From contig JACKLP010000002.1 of assembly GCA_024235875.1 (NCBI GenBank), positions 248,001 to 312,000 on the forward strand: a DNA stretch of 64,000 bases. The letters run 5' to 3'. Position numbers and translations under genes: made by a program. Numbering within the stretch: position 1 is the stretch's first letter; the number at the start of each line of letters is the position of its first letter. The stretch is from Burkholderiaceae bacterium. GTDB lineage: Bacteria; Pseudomonadota; Gammaproteobacteria; Burkholderiales; Burkholderiaceae_E. Positions 43,042-51,920 of this stretch are shown piece by piece. A model generated the notes under the pieces. It made no database searches and was not told the DNA's origin. It was given only the letters and a program-made list of their open reading frames with translations.

Positions 43042-44349
43042 TCAGCCCATCAGCTTCGAGGGCAGCCAGGTGGCGATGCCCGGGAAGATGCACAGCAGCA
43101 CGATCGCCACCACCATGCACAGCATGAACGGGAACGCGCCGCGAAGGATGGTGGGCAGCTTCACGTCGGGCGTGATGCCGTTGATCACGAACAGGTTCAG
43201 GCCAACCGGCGGCGTGATCAGGCCCAGCTCCATGTTGATCGTGAGCACCACGCCGAACCAGATCGGATCGAAGCCGGCCGCGGTGATCACCGGCATCAGG
43301 ATCGGCGTGGTCATCAGGATGATCGCGGCCGGTGGCAGGAAGCAGCCCGCCACGAGCAGCATCAGGTTGATCGCGGCCAGGATGATCCAGCGATTGACCT
43401 GCATCGCGGCGATCGCCTCGGCCACCGACTGCGTGACCTGCAACGAGGCCATCATGTAGCCGAACAGGATCGAGGTGCCTATGATCATCAGCAGCATGCC
43501 GGACTCGCGCAGGCCGTCGCGCAGGATGGCCCACAGGTCGGCCGGCTTCCAGACCCGGTAGATCAGCACGACCATCATCAGGCACAGCAGCGCGCCGACG
43601 CCGGCTGCCTCGGACGGTGTCGCGATGCCGCCGTAGAGCGTGTAGACCACGCCCACGATCACCGCCATGAACGGCAACAGCCGCGGCAGCAGTTCCAGGC
43701 GTTCGGCCATCGAGAAACGGCGGCCGCTGTCGGTGGTGCGCGTGCCGCGCTTCCAGCTAAGGAACAGCGACCAGGCCATGAACAGGCCCACCAGCAAGAG
43801 GCCCGGCAGCACGCCAGCCAGGAACAGCCGGCCGATCGAGGTCTCGGACGCGATGCCGTAGAGGATCATCGTGATGCTGGGCGGGATCAGGATGCCCAGC
43901 GTGCCGCCGGCCGCGATCGCGCCGGTGGCCAGGTCGGCATCGTAGCCGCGGCGGCGCATCTCGGGGATGCCCATCTTGCCGATCGCCGCGCAGGTGGCCG
44001 GCGACGAGCCGGTGAGCGCCGAGAACAGCGCGCAGGCGCCGATGTTCGAGATCACCAGCGAGCCCGGCACCCGGTTGAGCCAGCGCGACAAGACCTCGTA
44101 GAGGTCGCTGCCTGCGCGCGAGGACGCGACCGCGGCGCCCATGATCACGAACATCGGCAAGGACACCAGCGTGAAGTCGTCGAGCCCGGCAAAGATGGTC
44201 TCGGGCAGGAAATGCACGCTCTCCCAGCCGTCGAAGGCGATCATGAAGACCAGGGCGACCGCACCCAGGCCGAAGGCGATCGGGATGCCGGTGGCCAGCA
44301 CCGCGGTGGTCACGACGAAGATCAGCAGGCCGATCACCAAGGGCGTCAT
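43042..44349 (-). CDS. dctM: TRAP transporter large permease subunit (DctM), system 1
   Basis: A 435-residue membrane protein with about 12 hydrophobic segments. DctM landmarks include IPIAFGLGAVALVFM, GSSPATCAAIGKMGIPEMRRRGYD, GGTLGILIPPSITMILYG and ITPPVGLNLFVINGI. It is the energy-coupling (Na+-driven) channel of a tripartite uptake system for an organic acid. It lies downstream of dctQ by 61 bp and converges with the alkylsulfatase gene, suggesting related substrates. Confidence 0.93.
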   Translation of the reverse strand: MTPLVIGLLIFVVTTAVLATGIPIAFGLGAVALVFMIAFDGWESVHFLPETIFAGLDDFTLVSLPMFVIMGAAVASSRAGSDLYEVLSRWLNRVPGSLVISNIGACALFSALTGSSPATCAAIGKMGIPEMRRRGYDADLATGAIAAGGTLGILIPPSITMILYGIASETSIGRLFLAGVLPGLLLVGLFMAWSLFLSWKRGTRTTDSGRRFSMAERLELLPRLLPFMAVIVGVVYTLYGGIATPSEAAGVGALLCLMMVVLIYRVWKPADLWAILRDGLRESGMLLMIIGTSILFGYMMASLQVTQSVAEAIAAMQVNRWIILAAINLMLLVAGCFLPPAAIILMTTPILMPVITAAGFDPIWFGVVLTINMELGLITPPVGLNLFVINGITPDVKLPTILRGAFPFMLCMVVAIVLLCIFPGIATWLPSKLMG

Positions 44350-44410
44350 GGCAGGTCTTCCACGAGAGCGCGAGCGGCGTGGTGGGAGGCGGGCGCCATG
44401 TCCTTGCTGC

Positions 44411-44971
44411 TCAGGGCCGGTCGCCGGGCGACAGGCCGAACGGCCATTCGATGCGTGCCAGGACCTGCCAGATCTCCACGATGAACTGCAGGCTCAGCAA
44501 CCCGAGCCCCACGGGCACCGCCAGGTAAGGGATCCAGAGCCGCGCCCGCCAGATGGAGGGCGTGGTCTGGTCGTTCGAGAAGACCTCGTACCACCAGGGC
44601 ACCGCGGCATAGAGAAAGATCAGGCAGAAGGCCAGCGCGACGACGTTGCCCGCCAGGCTCAGGAAGCGGCGCGTCGGCGGGCCCACATAGAGCGGCACGA
44701 TGTCCACATTGACATGCCCGCGGGTCAGCAGGATGTACGGCGCGCCGAGGAAGGTCGCTGCGATGATCGAGAACGACGCGAACTCGGTCTGCCAGATCGA
44801 CGACTCGCCGAGCACGGCACGCACCCACACCATGTGGCAGATCGCATAGATCGCCAGCACGATCAGGCCCGCCGCCAGGACACCGAAGGCGCGCGATACG
44901 GCCCGCACCGCGCGCACCAGTGGCCCCGGCTGGCGCAGGCCGGGGCGTGGAGCCTGCGTGCTACTTGACAC
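44411..44971 (-). CDS. dctQ: TRAP transporter small permease subunit (DctQ), system 1
   Basis: A 186-residue protein with four hydrophobic segments. RGHVNVDIVPLYV, preceded by TEFASFSIIAATFLGAPYILL, is the DctQ signature. The chosen GTG start at 44971 overlaps the dctP stop by 11 bp; GTG codons about 18 residues further in are alternatives, since the first 20 residues are poorly conserved-looking. Confidence 0.88.
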   Translation of the reverse strand: MSSSTQAPRPGLRQPGPLVRAVRAVSRAFGVLAAGLIVLAIYAICHMVWVRAVLGESSIWQTEFASFSIIAATFLGAPYILLTRGHVNVDIVPLYVGPPTRRFLSLAGNVVALAFCLIFLYAAVPWWYEVFSNDQTTPSIWRARLWIPYLAVPVGLGLLSLQFIVEIWQVLARIEWPFGLSPGDRP

Positions 44972-45965
44972 TGAGCGCCATGTCGATGAGTTCCTTGCCG
45001 CCCGGCACCTTCTCGCCGAACACCTTGTACGAGGTCTTCTGCGCGACCGCGCGCCAGGCACCCGCCTCGGCGTCGGACAGGGTCACGACCTGTACGCCGG
45101 CCTTCTTGTAGGCGGCCACCATCTTGTCGTCGAGCTTTTGCGACTCGGCACTGAAATAGGCCTCGGCCTTCTTGCCGGCCGCCAGCATCGCCTTTTTCTG
45201 TGCGTCGTCGAGCTTGGCCCATGCCCGCTTGGAGATCAGCACGGGTTCGTACATGAACCACAGCGCGTTGTCGCCGGGCGCGGTCAGGCACTTGAGTTGC
45301 TCGTAGAGCCTGAACGACACGAAGCTGCCCGACGAGGTGTCGGTCCCCTGCGCCACGCCCTGCTGCAAGGCGTTGTAGACCTCGTTGGAGGGGATGGACA
45401 CGATCGATGCGCCGGCGCCGGCCCACATGCGTGCGAAGGTGGCGCCGGCCGAGCGAACCTTCAGGCCCGCCGCGTCCTCGGGCTTGCGAATGCATTTCTC
45501 CTTGCCACCGAAGGCGCCCGCCAGCCAGGCGTCGGCCAGCACCATCGCGCCGCCTTCGTCGATGATCGAGCGGATCTTGTTCATGAACGGCGAGGCGTTG
45601 ATCCGCTTCGCATGCGCGTGGCCCTTGACGAGGCCGGGCATCAGCGTGGCGCCGAACTGCGGATGGAAGCCCGAGGCATAGTCGAGCGGGAACGCGGTCA
45701 TGTCGATCTGACCGGTCATCATGGCCTTCCATTGTTCCTTGGCCTTGACCAGGCTCGAGCCGGGAAACACCTTGATCGTCAGGCCCACCTTGGCGGCCGC
45801 GACCTCGCGCGCGATGAGCTGGACCATCTCGTCGCGCACGTCGCCCTTGCCGCCGGGGAACTGATGCGATGCCTTCAGCGTGATCGAGCGTGCCGATGCG
45901 GCGCCGCTCAGGGTGGCCGCCGCGAGCGCGGCGGCAAGTACGATCGCATTTCTACGGGTGATCAT
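44961..45965 (-). CDS. dctP: TRAP transporter substrate-binding protein (DctP), system 1
   Basis: A 334-residue periplasmic receptor. Signal peptide MITRRNAIVLAAALAAATLSGAASA, then SITLKASHQFPGGKGDVRDEM. The ligand-binding region has LVKAKEQWKAMMTGQIDMTAFPLDY and LKVRSAGATFARMWAGAGASIVSIPSNEVYNALQQGVAQGTDTS, where the Arg salt-bridges carboxylates in characterized DctP proteins. ATG 45965 is preceded by GGGGAG; earlier in-frame codons would not encode a signal peptide. Confidence 0.92.
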   Translation of the reverse strand: MITRRNAIVLAAALAAATLSGAASARSITLKASHQFPGGKGDVRDEMVQLIAREVAAAKVGLTIKVFPGSSLVKAKEQWKAMMTGQIDMTAFPLDYASGFHPQFGATLMPGLVKGHAHAKRINASPFMNKIRSIIDEGGAMVLADAWLAGAFGGKEKCIRKPEDAAGLKVRSAGATFARMWAGAGASIVSIPSNEVYNALQQGVAQGTDTSSGSFVSFRLYEQLKCLTAPGDNALWFMYEPVLISKRAWAKLDDAQKKAMLAAGKKAEAYFSAESQKLDDKMVAAYKKAGVQVVTLSDAEAGAWRAVAQKTSYKVFGEKVPGGKELIDMALSVK

Positions 45966-46258
45966 TGGGTGTCTCCCCTGAAGCCGTGTTGTTCGGGTTG
46001 TGGGTTCGCCCGGGTCTGTTACCCGATGCGACCGGCCGGACGCGCAGGGCGATCCGGTGCGACAACGATAGTACTGCGAGCCGGTCCCTGCGCGAATACC
46101 GCGACGCCGCGGGTCGCGACCGCTTTCGGAACATCGGCCCGTGTGGCCGGGCCGATCGATCCACGGGATTGGCGTGAGCGCACACCCGGCGTGACACAAT
46201 CATTGCGATCGCGACCCGATTGATGATCCAGCATCCACCTCGAGAAGGAGAGTGAGAC
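45966..46258. other. Divergent spacer between two TRAP systems
   Basis: These 293 bp separate dctP of system 1 (minus) from the TAXI receptor gene (plus) and must hold both promoters. The left end carries the dctP ribosome binding site, the right end AGAAGGAGAG for the TAXI gene. A weak TTGGCG (46169) lies 20 nt before CACAAT. No dyad comparable to the IclR sites elsewhere in the window was seen. Confidence 0.35.
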
Positions 46259-47428
46259 ATGAAGACTTCGCGCAGACAAGTGATCCAGGGGGCCGGTGGC
46301 CTGGCCGCGGCCGGTGTGCTCGGTGGCAGTGGCCTGCGTAGCGCGGTCGCGGCCGAATCGCTGCCCAACCTGCCGGCCAAGATGATCTGGAGCACCTATG
46401 GCAAGGGCTCGGCCGGTTATGTCGAAGCCTCGGCGGTGGCGCAGGCGATGGGCAAGAAGTACGGTACCCAGGTGCGGCTGCAGCCCTCGGGTACCGCGAT
46501 CGGCCGCATCAAGCCGGTGATCGATGGCCGCGTCTCGCACGGCTGGCTCGCCAACGAGCTCTACTTCGCCGTGGAAGGCATCTACGAATACGCGGCGCCC
46601 GACGTGGGGCCGCAGAACCTGCGCACGCTGATGGGGCGGGCCAACTCCCTCTCGATCGCGGTCACCAAGACCAGCGGCATCAAGTCGCTGCAGGAACTCA
46701 AGGGCAAGCGCTTCGCGATCGCGCGTGCCAATAGCTCGGTGAACGTCAAGGTCGAGCCGATCCTGGCCTTCGCCGGCCTGAGCTGGGACGACCTGGACCT
46801 GGTCGAGTTCCCGAGCTACGGCGCCACGATGAAGGCGCTCATCGAGGGCAAGGCCGAGGCCGGTGGCTTCGCGCCGTCGAGCGCGCTGCTGCGCGAGCTC
46901 GAGGCGAGCCGCTACGGAATCCATTGGCTGGCCCTCGATCCGGCCAACAAGGAAGGCTGGGGCAGGGTCAAGAAGGTGGTGCCGTTCGTGGAGCCCTTCC
47001 ACGAGACGATCGGCGCGGGCCTGTCCGAGGCCAACCCGGTCTGGATGCTCGGCTACCGCTACCCGATGGTCACGGTGCAGGCCGGTGCCAATGCCGACGA
47101 GGTCTACGCGATGATCAAGGCCATCGTCGAGACCTTCCCGATGTACAAGGACGTCAACAAGATTACCCCGCGCTGGGACGTCAAGCGGGCCGGCACGCCG
47201 CCGATGGACGCGGCCTTCCATGACGGTGCCATCCGCTACCTGAAGGAGATCGGCATCTGGACGGCCGAGCACCAGGCCTGGCAGGACGGCATGCTCAAGC
47301 GGCACGGGGCATTGCAGGCGGGCTGGAAGGAATTGCTCGCCAAGACCCCCAACGCGAAGTCGCTCGACATCCCCGGCATGCAGAAGCTCTGGATGCCGCG
47401 TCGCGCCGAGATCCTGAAGTCGCTCTGA
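46259..47428 (+). CDS. TRAP transporter TAXI-family solute receptor
   Basis: A 389-residue periplasmic receptor with a Tat-like signal (SRRQVIQGAGGLAAAG). After the signal come MIWSTYGKGSAGYVEASAVAQAMGKKYG and RLQPSGTAIGRIKPVIDGR, the TAXI-type first domain, with GKRFAIARANSSVNVKVEPILAFAGL in the middle. TAXI receptors work with fused DctQM permeases, and one is encoded 70 bp downstream. GAAGGAGAG precedes the ATG. Confidence 0.9.
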   Translation: MKTSRRQVIQGAGGLAAAGVLGGSGLRSAVAAESLPNLPAKMIWSTYGKGSAGYVEASAVAQAMGKKYGTQVRLQPSGTAIGRIKPVIDGRVSHGWLANELYFAVEGIYEYAAPDVGPQNLRTLMGRANSLSIAVTKTSGIKSLQELKGKRFAIARANSSVNVKVEPILAFAGLSWDDLDLVEFPSYGATMKALIEGKAEAGGFAPSSALLRELEASRYGIHWLALDPANKEGWGRVKKVVPFVEPFHETIGAGLSEANPVWMLGYRYPMVTVQAGANADEVYAMIKAIVETFPMYKDVNKITPRWDVKRAGTPPMDAAFHDGAIRYLKEIGIWTAEHQAWQDGMLKRHGALQAGWKELLAKTPNAKSLDIPGMQKLWMPRRAEILKSL

Positions 47429-47498
47429 CCGTGACCGGCGCGGTCCGTCGCAGCCCAAGGGTTGCGCCGGGGCGCGCCGTCCAACCCAAGGTGCCTCG

Positions 47499-49454
47499 AT
47501 GGCAAGCAACCCCGATACGGCCGCCGATGTCGATGCGGCGAGCGTGGCCGACCCGGAAGCGCGCTCGGTCCGTCTCACGGGGGCGGCCTTCTGGGTCGTC
47601 TTCGTGCTCAGCACGATCGGCCTGCTGATCACGATCAACCAGGTCTTCAATCTGGGGCTCGCGGGCTTTCGGCCGATCAGCACCGGCTACTACTACCTGA
47701 CCATCGGCATCTTCGGCGCGATCGGTTTTCTCGCCTTTCCCGCGCGTCGCTCGCACGGCTCGGTACGCTGGTTCGACTGGCTGCTCGGCGCGGCGATCCT
47801 GGGCCTGGCCGTCTGGATGGCCAGCCGTGCCCAGTACATCATCGACCGTGGCTGGAACCTCGATGCGCCGCTGCCGGCCACGCTGGTGGCCGGGGCCTTC
47901 GTGCTGCTCGCGCTCGAGGCCGTGCGTCGCACCGGCGAGGCGATCCTGTTCGTCGTGTGCGTGTTCTTCGGTACCTATCCGCTCTATGCCGACCACATGC
48001 CCGGCTTCCTGTGGGGCCAGCAATTCGATCTCGGCCAGACCGTGCGCGAGCATGTCTACGGGCTCGAGAGCATCATCGGCATTCCGGTGCAGGTCGTCTC
48101 CGATACCTTGATCGGCTTCATCGTGTTCGGCGTCGTTCTCGCCAACACGGGTGGCAGTGCGTTCTTCATGAACTTCGCCGCATCGCTGATGGGGCGCACC
48201 CGCGGCGGCCCGGCCAAGGTGGCGATCGTGTCCTCCGGCCTGTTCGGCATGCTCTCGGGCAGCCCGACCTCCAACGTGCTCACGACCGGCACGCTGACCA
48301 TTCCCACGATGAAGCGCTGCGGCTACGAGTCCTCCTATGCCGGCGCCATCGAGGCATGTGCATCGACCGGTGGCTGCCTGATGCCGCCGGTCATGGGAGC
48401 GGCGGCCTTCATCATGGCGAGCTTCCTGAACGTGCCCTATGCCGAGGTCGTGACCGCGGCCTTCATCCCGGCCGTGCTGTTCTATCTCGCGCTGCTGCTG
48501 CAGTCGGACTTCTATGCCGCCCGCCACGGCCTGCGCGGCATCGACGAGACCGAGGTGCCGTCGCTGTGGCGCACGCTGGTCTCGGGCTGGTACTACATCG
48601 TGGCGCTGGTCGCGCTCACCGCGATGCTGCTGATCTGGCGGGTCGAGGGCGAGGCCCCGTTCTGGGTGTCGGTCTTCCTGCTCGTGGTGGCCGTGCTGCG
48701 CACCCGCTCGACCGGATTCGGGCTGCGCGACATCGCCCAGCTCGTGGTCAGCACCGGCCAGGCGGTCGCGCAACTCATCTGCCTGATCGCCGGCATCGGC
48801 CTGATCGTCGGCGCGATGTCGATCACCGGCGTGGCCAACGCGTTCTCGCGCGAGCTGGTGCAGTACGCGGGCTCCAGCCTCGGTCTGCTGCTGGCCGCCG
48901 GCGCGCTGACCAGCTTCATCCTCGGCATGGGCATGACCGCGTCGGCCTGCTACATCTTCCTGGCGATCGTGCTGGCGCCGGCGCTGGTGCAGGTGGGCAT
49001 CGACCCGATGGCCGCGCATCTCTACATCTTCTACTGGGGCATCGTGTCCTTCATCACGCCGCCGGTGGCACTGGCGGCGATCGCGGCCGCGTCGATCGCC
49101 AAGGCCGACGCGATGCGGGTGGGCTTCAAGGCGTTGCGCGTGGGCTGCCTGCTGCTATTGCTACCGGTGCTGTTCGTGCTGCAGCCAGCGCTGATCATGA
49201 AGGGAGCGCCCATGCTGGTGGCGCAATCGGTCGCCACCGCGACCATCGCGGTGATCCTGCTCGCGGCGGCCTTCGAGGGCTACCTGTGGCGGGTCGGCGC
49301 GCTGGCGATGTGGGCCCGGGTCGGAATCGGCATCGCGGGCCTGCTGCTGTTCGTGCCCGAGGGGCGCACCGACCTGATGGGCGCGGGCCTCGCGCTCGCG
49401 ATGATTGCGGCATCTTCGCTGGCGCGCCGCCGCCCGGGTCCGACGAACGCGTAG
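47499..49454 (+). CDS. TRAP transporter permease, DctQ-DctM fusion (TAXI type)
   Basis: A 651-residue membrane protein with about 16 or more hydrophobic segments: a short DctQ-like N-terminal part, then a DctM-like part with GGSAFFMNFAASLMGRTRGGPAKVAIVSSGLFGMLSGSPTSNVLTTG, CASTGGCLMPPVMGAAAFIMA and GMGMTASACYIFLAIVLAPALVQVGIDPMAAHLYIFYWG. This is the standard partner of TAXI receptors. The two form a two-gene operon. Confidence 0.93.
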   Translation: MASNPDTAADVDAASVADPEARSVRLTGAAFWVVFVLSTIGLLITINQVFNLGLAGFRPISTGYYYLTIGIFGAIGFLAFPARRSHGSVRWFDWLLGAAILGLAVWMASRAQYIIDRGWNLDAPLPATLVAGAFVLLALEAVRRTGEAILFVVCVFFGTYPLYADHMPGFLWGQQFDLGQTVREHVYGLESIIGIPVQVVSDTLIGFIVFGVVLANTGGSAFFMNFAASLMGRTRGGPAKVAIVSSGLFGMLSGSPTSNVLTTGTLTIPTMKRCGYESSYAGAIEACASTGGCLMPPVMGAAAFIMASFLNVPYAEVVTAAFIPAVLFYLALLLQSDFYAARHGLRGIDETEVPSLWRTLVSGWYYIVALVALTAMLLIWRVEGEAPFWVSVFLLVVAVLRTRSTGFGLRDIAQLVVSTGQAVAQLICLIAGIGLIVGAMSITGVANAFSRELVQYAGSSLGLLLAAGALTSFILGMGMTASACYIFLAIVLAPALVQVGIDPMAAHLYIFYWGIVSFITPPVALAAIAAASIAKADAMRVGFKALRVGCLLLLLPVLFVLQPALIMKGAPMLVAQSVATATIAVILLAAAFEGYLWRVGALAMWARVGIGIAGLLLFVPEGRTDLMGAGLALAMIAASSLARRRPGPTNA

Positions 49455-49493
49455 TCGCGGCGTGGCGTGTCGTCGAGATGCCCAGGGGCATCG

Positions 49494-50210
49494 TCAGCCG
49501 GGTCGGCTGAGTTCGGCCGCGAGTGTGGCCGTGAGGCGTGCATAGGTGCGTCGGCGCGACGGCGTCATACGCGCAACGAGGCCCGAAACCGCCAGCGCGC
49601 CGATGCAGGCGCCGCTCACGTCGCACACGGGCGCGGCCACGGCGGCGACCAGTGGGTCGCGCTCGCCGACCGACTCGGCGATGCGTTGCTCGCGGATCCG
49701 CTGCATCGCCTTGCCAGGGGCGCCGCCGAAGGCAAGCAGCAGCCTGCCGGCCGCCCCGATCTCGAGCGGCAAGATACTGCCTTCCTCGAGGTGATGGCGC
49801 ACGCTCTGGGTCGAGTTCTCGCGCATGAGGCAAAGCCGGGAGTCGCCGCTGCGCACATAGAAGGAGGCGCTCTCTCCGGTCTCGGCGACCAGGCGTCTGA
49901 GCGCGGAACGAATACGCTCCGTCATTCCGAGCCCGCGTTGATAGCTGAGGCCGAGTTGCGCCAGCTTCGGTCCCAGGCGGAACCGGCCCTCGATGTCACG
50001 TTGCAGCATGCCGGCGTCGGTCAGGGTGGCAGCAAGTCGCAGTATCGTGCTCTTGTAGAGCCCGGTGCGCGCCGCCAGGTCCTTGAGTTCGAGCGCGCGA
50101 CCGTCGCCCGAGAACGCCTCGAGCAGCGCCATTGCCCGCGCAACGGCCTGGACGCCGCCGCCCGCACCCGGGCCTTGATCCGGTCGTTGACGCGTGATTC
50201 CGTCGGACAT
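49494..50210 (-). CDS. IclR-family transcriptional regulator of TRAP system 3
   Basis: A 238-residue regulator. The winged helix is AVARAMALLEAFSGD, LKDLAARTGLYKSTILRLAATL and RDIEGRFRLGPKLAQLG. The effector domain has RENSTQSVRHHLEEGSILPLEIGAAGRLLLAF and CDVSGACIGALAVSGLVARM. ATG 50210 starts near the usual family N-terminus; a longer frame to 50279 would run through the operator region. It is divergent from the DctPQM/CoA-transferase operon, whose promoter region holds a 9-bp inverted repeat. Confidence 0.9.
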   Translation of the reverse strand: MSDGITRQRPDQGPGAGGGVQAVARAMALLEAFSGDGRALELKDLAARTGLYKSTILRLAATLTDAGMLQRDIEGRFRLGPKLAQLGLSYQRGLGMTERIRSALRRLVAETGESASFYVRSGDSRLCLMRENSTQSVRHHLEEGSILPLEIGAAGRLLLAFGGAPGKAMQRIREQRIAESVGERDPLVAAVAAPVCDVSGACIGALAVSGLVARMTPSRRRTYARLTATLAAELSRPG

Positions 50211-50224
50211 AACATCAATGGTAC

Positions 50225-50261
50225 ATCGTTTCGTCTGACAGAACGCTGGTCTCGAAACGAT
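50225..50261. promoter_or_regulatory. Inverted repeat, candidate IclR operator of the TRAP/CoA-transferase operon
   Basis: ATCGTTTCG (50225-50233) and CGAAACGAT (50253-50261) are exact 9-bp inverse complements separated by 19 bp. Inside, CGTTTCGTCTGACAGAACG (50227-50245) is an interrupted palindrome (CGTT..GTC.GAC..AACG). The region lies 15 bp upstream of the divergent IclR start and about 105 bp before dctP, as expected for a shared operator. Confidence 0.6.
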
Positions 50262-50366
50262 TGCAGCAATCACAGTCACGACACCACTGAATCCAGAGCC
50301 GGCATAAGCCGGCCGACACCGGGCGGCGCATCAGAATGCCGCTCCGTATCCAAGGAGGGGACGAAC

Positions 50367-51368
50367 ATGAAAGACGGTTCAACGTTGCGCCGATCGATTC
50401 TCGCGGCCGGATTCGTTGCGGGCGTGGTTGCATTCGGTGCCGTCCGCAGCGCGCATGCCGAAGTCGAGATCAAGTTCCCGATCAAGGTCAACGCGAGCAC
50501 CGAGCGCGGCATCATGACCCAGCGATTCGGTGACGAACTGGCAAAGGCCACGAACGGCCGCTACAAGCTCACGATCTATCCGGGCGGCCAGCTCTACGGC
50601 GGGGCGAAGGCGGCCAAGGCGGTGGCGCTCGGCAATGTCCAGATGACCAACGAGCCCAACAGTGGCTTCACGGGTTTCACGAAGAACGCCAACATCATCG
50701 AGCTTCCGTTCGGCTTCCGTGACGAGAAACACTTCCAGTCCTACATCCGGGGCTCGAAGTCGGCGGCCATTCGCAAGGACCTCGACGCCGCCGGCTTTCA
50801 CGTGCTCGCGCTGTTCGACGAGGGCCCGTTCGTGATCGCTTCGCGCACCAAGCTGATCAAGGAGCCGGCCGACTTCAAGGGCCAGGTCATCCGAACCTCC
50901 GGCCACCCGGTCGTGGTCAGCGGCCTCAAGGGCATGGGGGCATCGACAGTGAAGATTGCGCTCAACGAGGTCTACTCGGCGATCCAGCAGGGCACGATCA
51001 CCGGCGTCTACACGACCTTCGACGCCTTCATCAACGAAAAGCTCTACGAGGTCGCGCCCAACGTACTGATGTTCCCGTCTTACGGCGCCTACTTCTGGGT
51101 CGCGAACAAGGCCTGGTGGAACACGCTGCCCGAGGCCGACCGCAAGTTGATGGACGACCTCGCCGTGAAGCTCGGCAAGGAGTACGACGAGCTGATCTGG
51201 AAGAAGATGGACCAGTTCAAGGCGGCGCTTGCCAAGGGGGGCGGCACCCTGAACGACCCGACCCGAAGCGCTGGCGCGGTCGATCGCTTCCAGAAGGCGA
51301 TGAGCAAGACCTACGACAAGCTGCGCGCCGAATTCGGCAAGGAGCGAGTGGACGAGATCCTGAACTGA
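50367..51368 (+). CDS. dctP: TRAP transporter substrate-binding protein (DctP), system 3
   Basis: A 333-residue receptor with signal peptide (MKDGSTLRRSILAAGFVAGVVAFGAVRSAHA), then EVEIKFPIKVNASTERGIMTQRFGDELAKATNGRYKLTIYPGGQLYGGAKAAKAVALGNVQM. FKGQVIRTSGHPVVVSGLKGMGASTVKIALNEVYSAIQQGTITGVYTTFDAF is the ligand-contact and dimer region. AAGGAGGGG lies before the ATG. It heads an operon running through dctQM, caiB, the lyase and the lactonase genes, so its ligand is probably the compound those enzymes degrade. Confidence 0.92.
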   Translation: MKDGSTLRRSILAAGFVAGVVAFGAVRSAHAEVEIKFPIKVNASTERGIMTQRFGDELAKATNGRYKLTIYPGGQLYGGAKAAKAVALGNVQMTNEPNSGFTGFTKNANIIELPFGFRDEKHFQSYIRGSKSAAIRKDLDAAGFHVLALFDEGPFVIASRTKLIKEPADFKGQVIRTSGHPVVVSGLKGMGASTVKIALNEVYSAIQQGTITGVYTTFDAFINEKLYEVAPNVLMFPSYGAYFWVANKAWWNTLPEADRKLMDDLAVKLGKEYDELIWKKMDQFKAALAKGGGTLNDPTRSAGAVDRFQKAMSKTYDKLRAEFGKERVDEILN

Positions 51369-51383
51369 GCGCGGGTCGCGGCG

Positions 51384-51920
51384 TTGATCACGCATCCTGG
51401 GGCTGATGCGGGCGGCGGGCAGGGCTCGACGCTCGAACGGCTGGTGCGTCGGCTCGCCTGGATCGAGATCGCGCTGGTTGCGTCGATGCTCGTCGTCGCA
51501 TTCGGCATCACGCTCTACGCGATCGTCTGGCGAAACACCGGGCACTCCACCGGTGACTGGGCCTTGCACGTCCCAGAGAACCTGCTGATCTGGTGCACCT
51601 TCATCGGCATGGGTGGACTGGTGGCAGAACAGGGCCATGTCCGGATGGACATGTTGGTCGATCGCCTATCGCCGTTCGGCCGGCGGATGGCCGCCACTGC
51701 CTCGGCCTTGATTGGCGTGGCGGTGCTCGGCGTGATCGCGGTAGGGGCCATGTCGATGGTCTGGCAGACCTGGCGGATCGGTCAGACCGACGAAGAATTC
51801 TTCGACCTCCCAAGCTGGCTGCTGCTCTCGCCGCTGCCGCTTGGCCTCGTGCTGACGATGATCCACCTGGTCGCCGGCGTCGTCCTGGCGTGGCGCGCTG
51901 GCGACGAGCGGACCCGATGA
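51384..51920 (+). CDS. dctQ: TRAP transporter small permease subunit (DctQ), system 3
   Basis: A 178-residue protein with four hydrophobic segments and the DctQ block LIWCTFIGMGGLVAEQGHVRMDMLVDRLSP. The TTG 51384 start has no good ribosome binding site, and an internal GTG 60 nt later is possible; the first helix begins at about residue 24 either way. It overlaps dctM by 4 nt (ATGA). Confidence 0.87.
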   Translation: MITHPGADAGGGQGSTLERLVRRLAWIEIALVASMLVVAFGITLYAIVWRNTGHSTGDWALHVPENLLIWCTFIGMGGLVAEQGHVRMDMLVDRLSPFGRRMAATASALIGVAVLGVIAVGAMSMVWQTWRIGQTDEEFFDLPSWLLLSPLPLGLVLTMIHLVAGVVLAWRAGDERTR

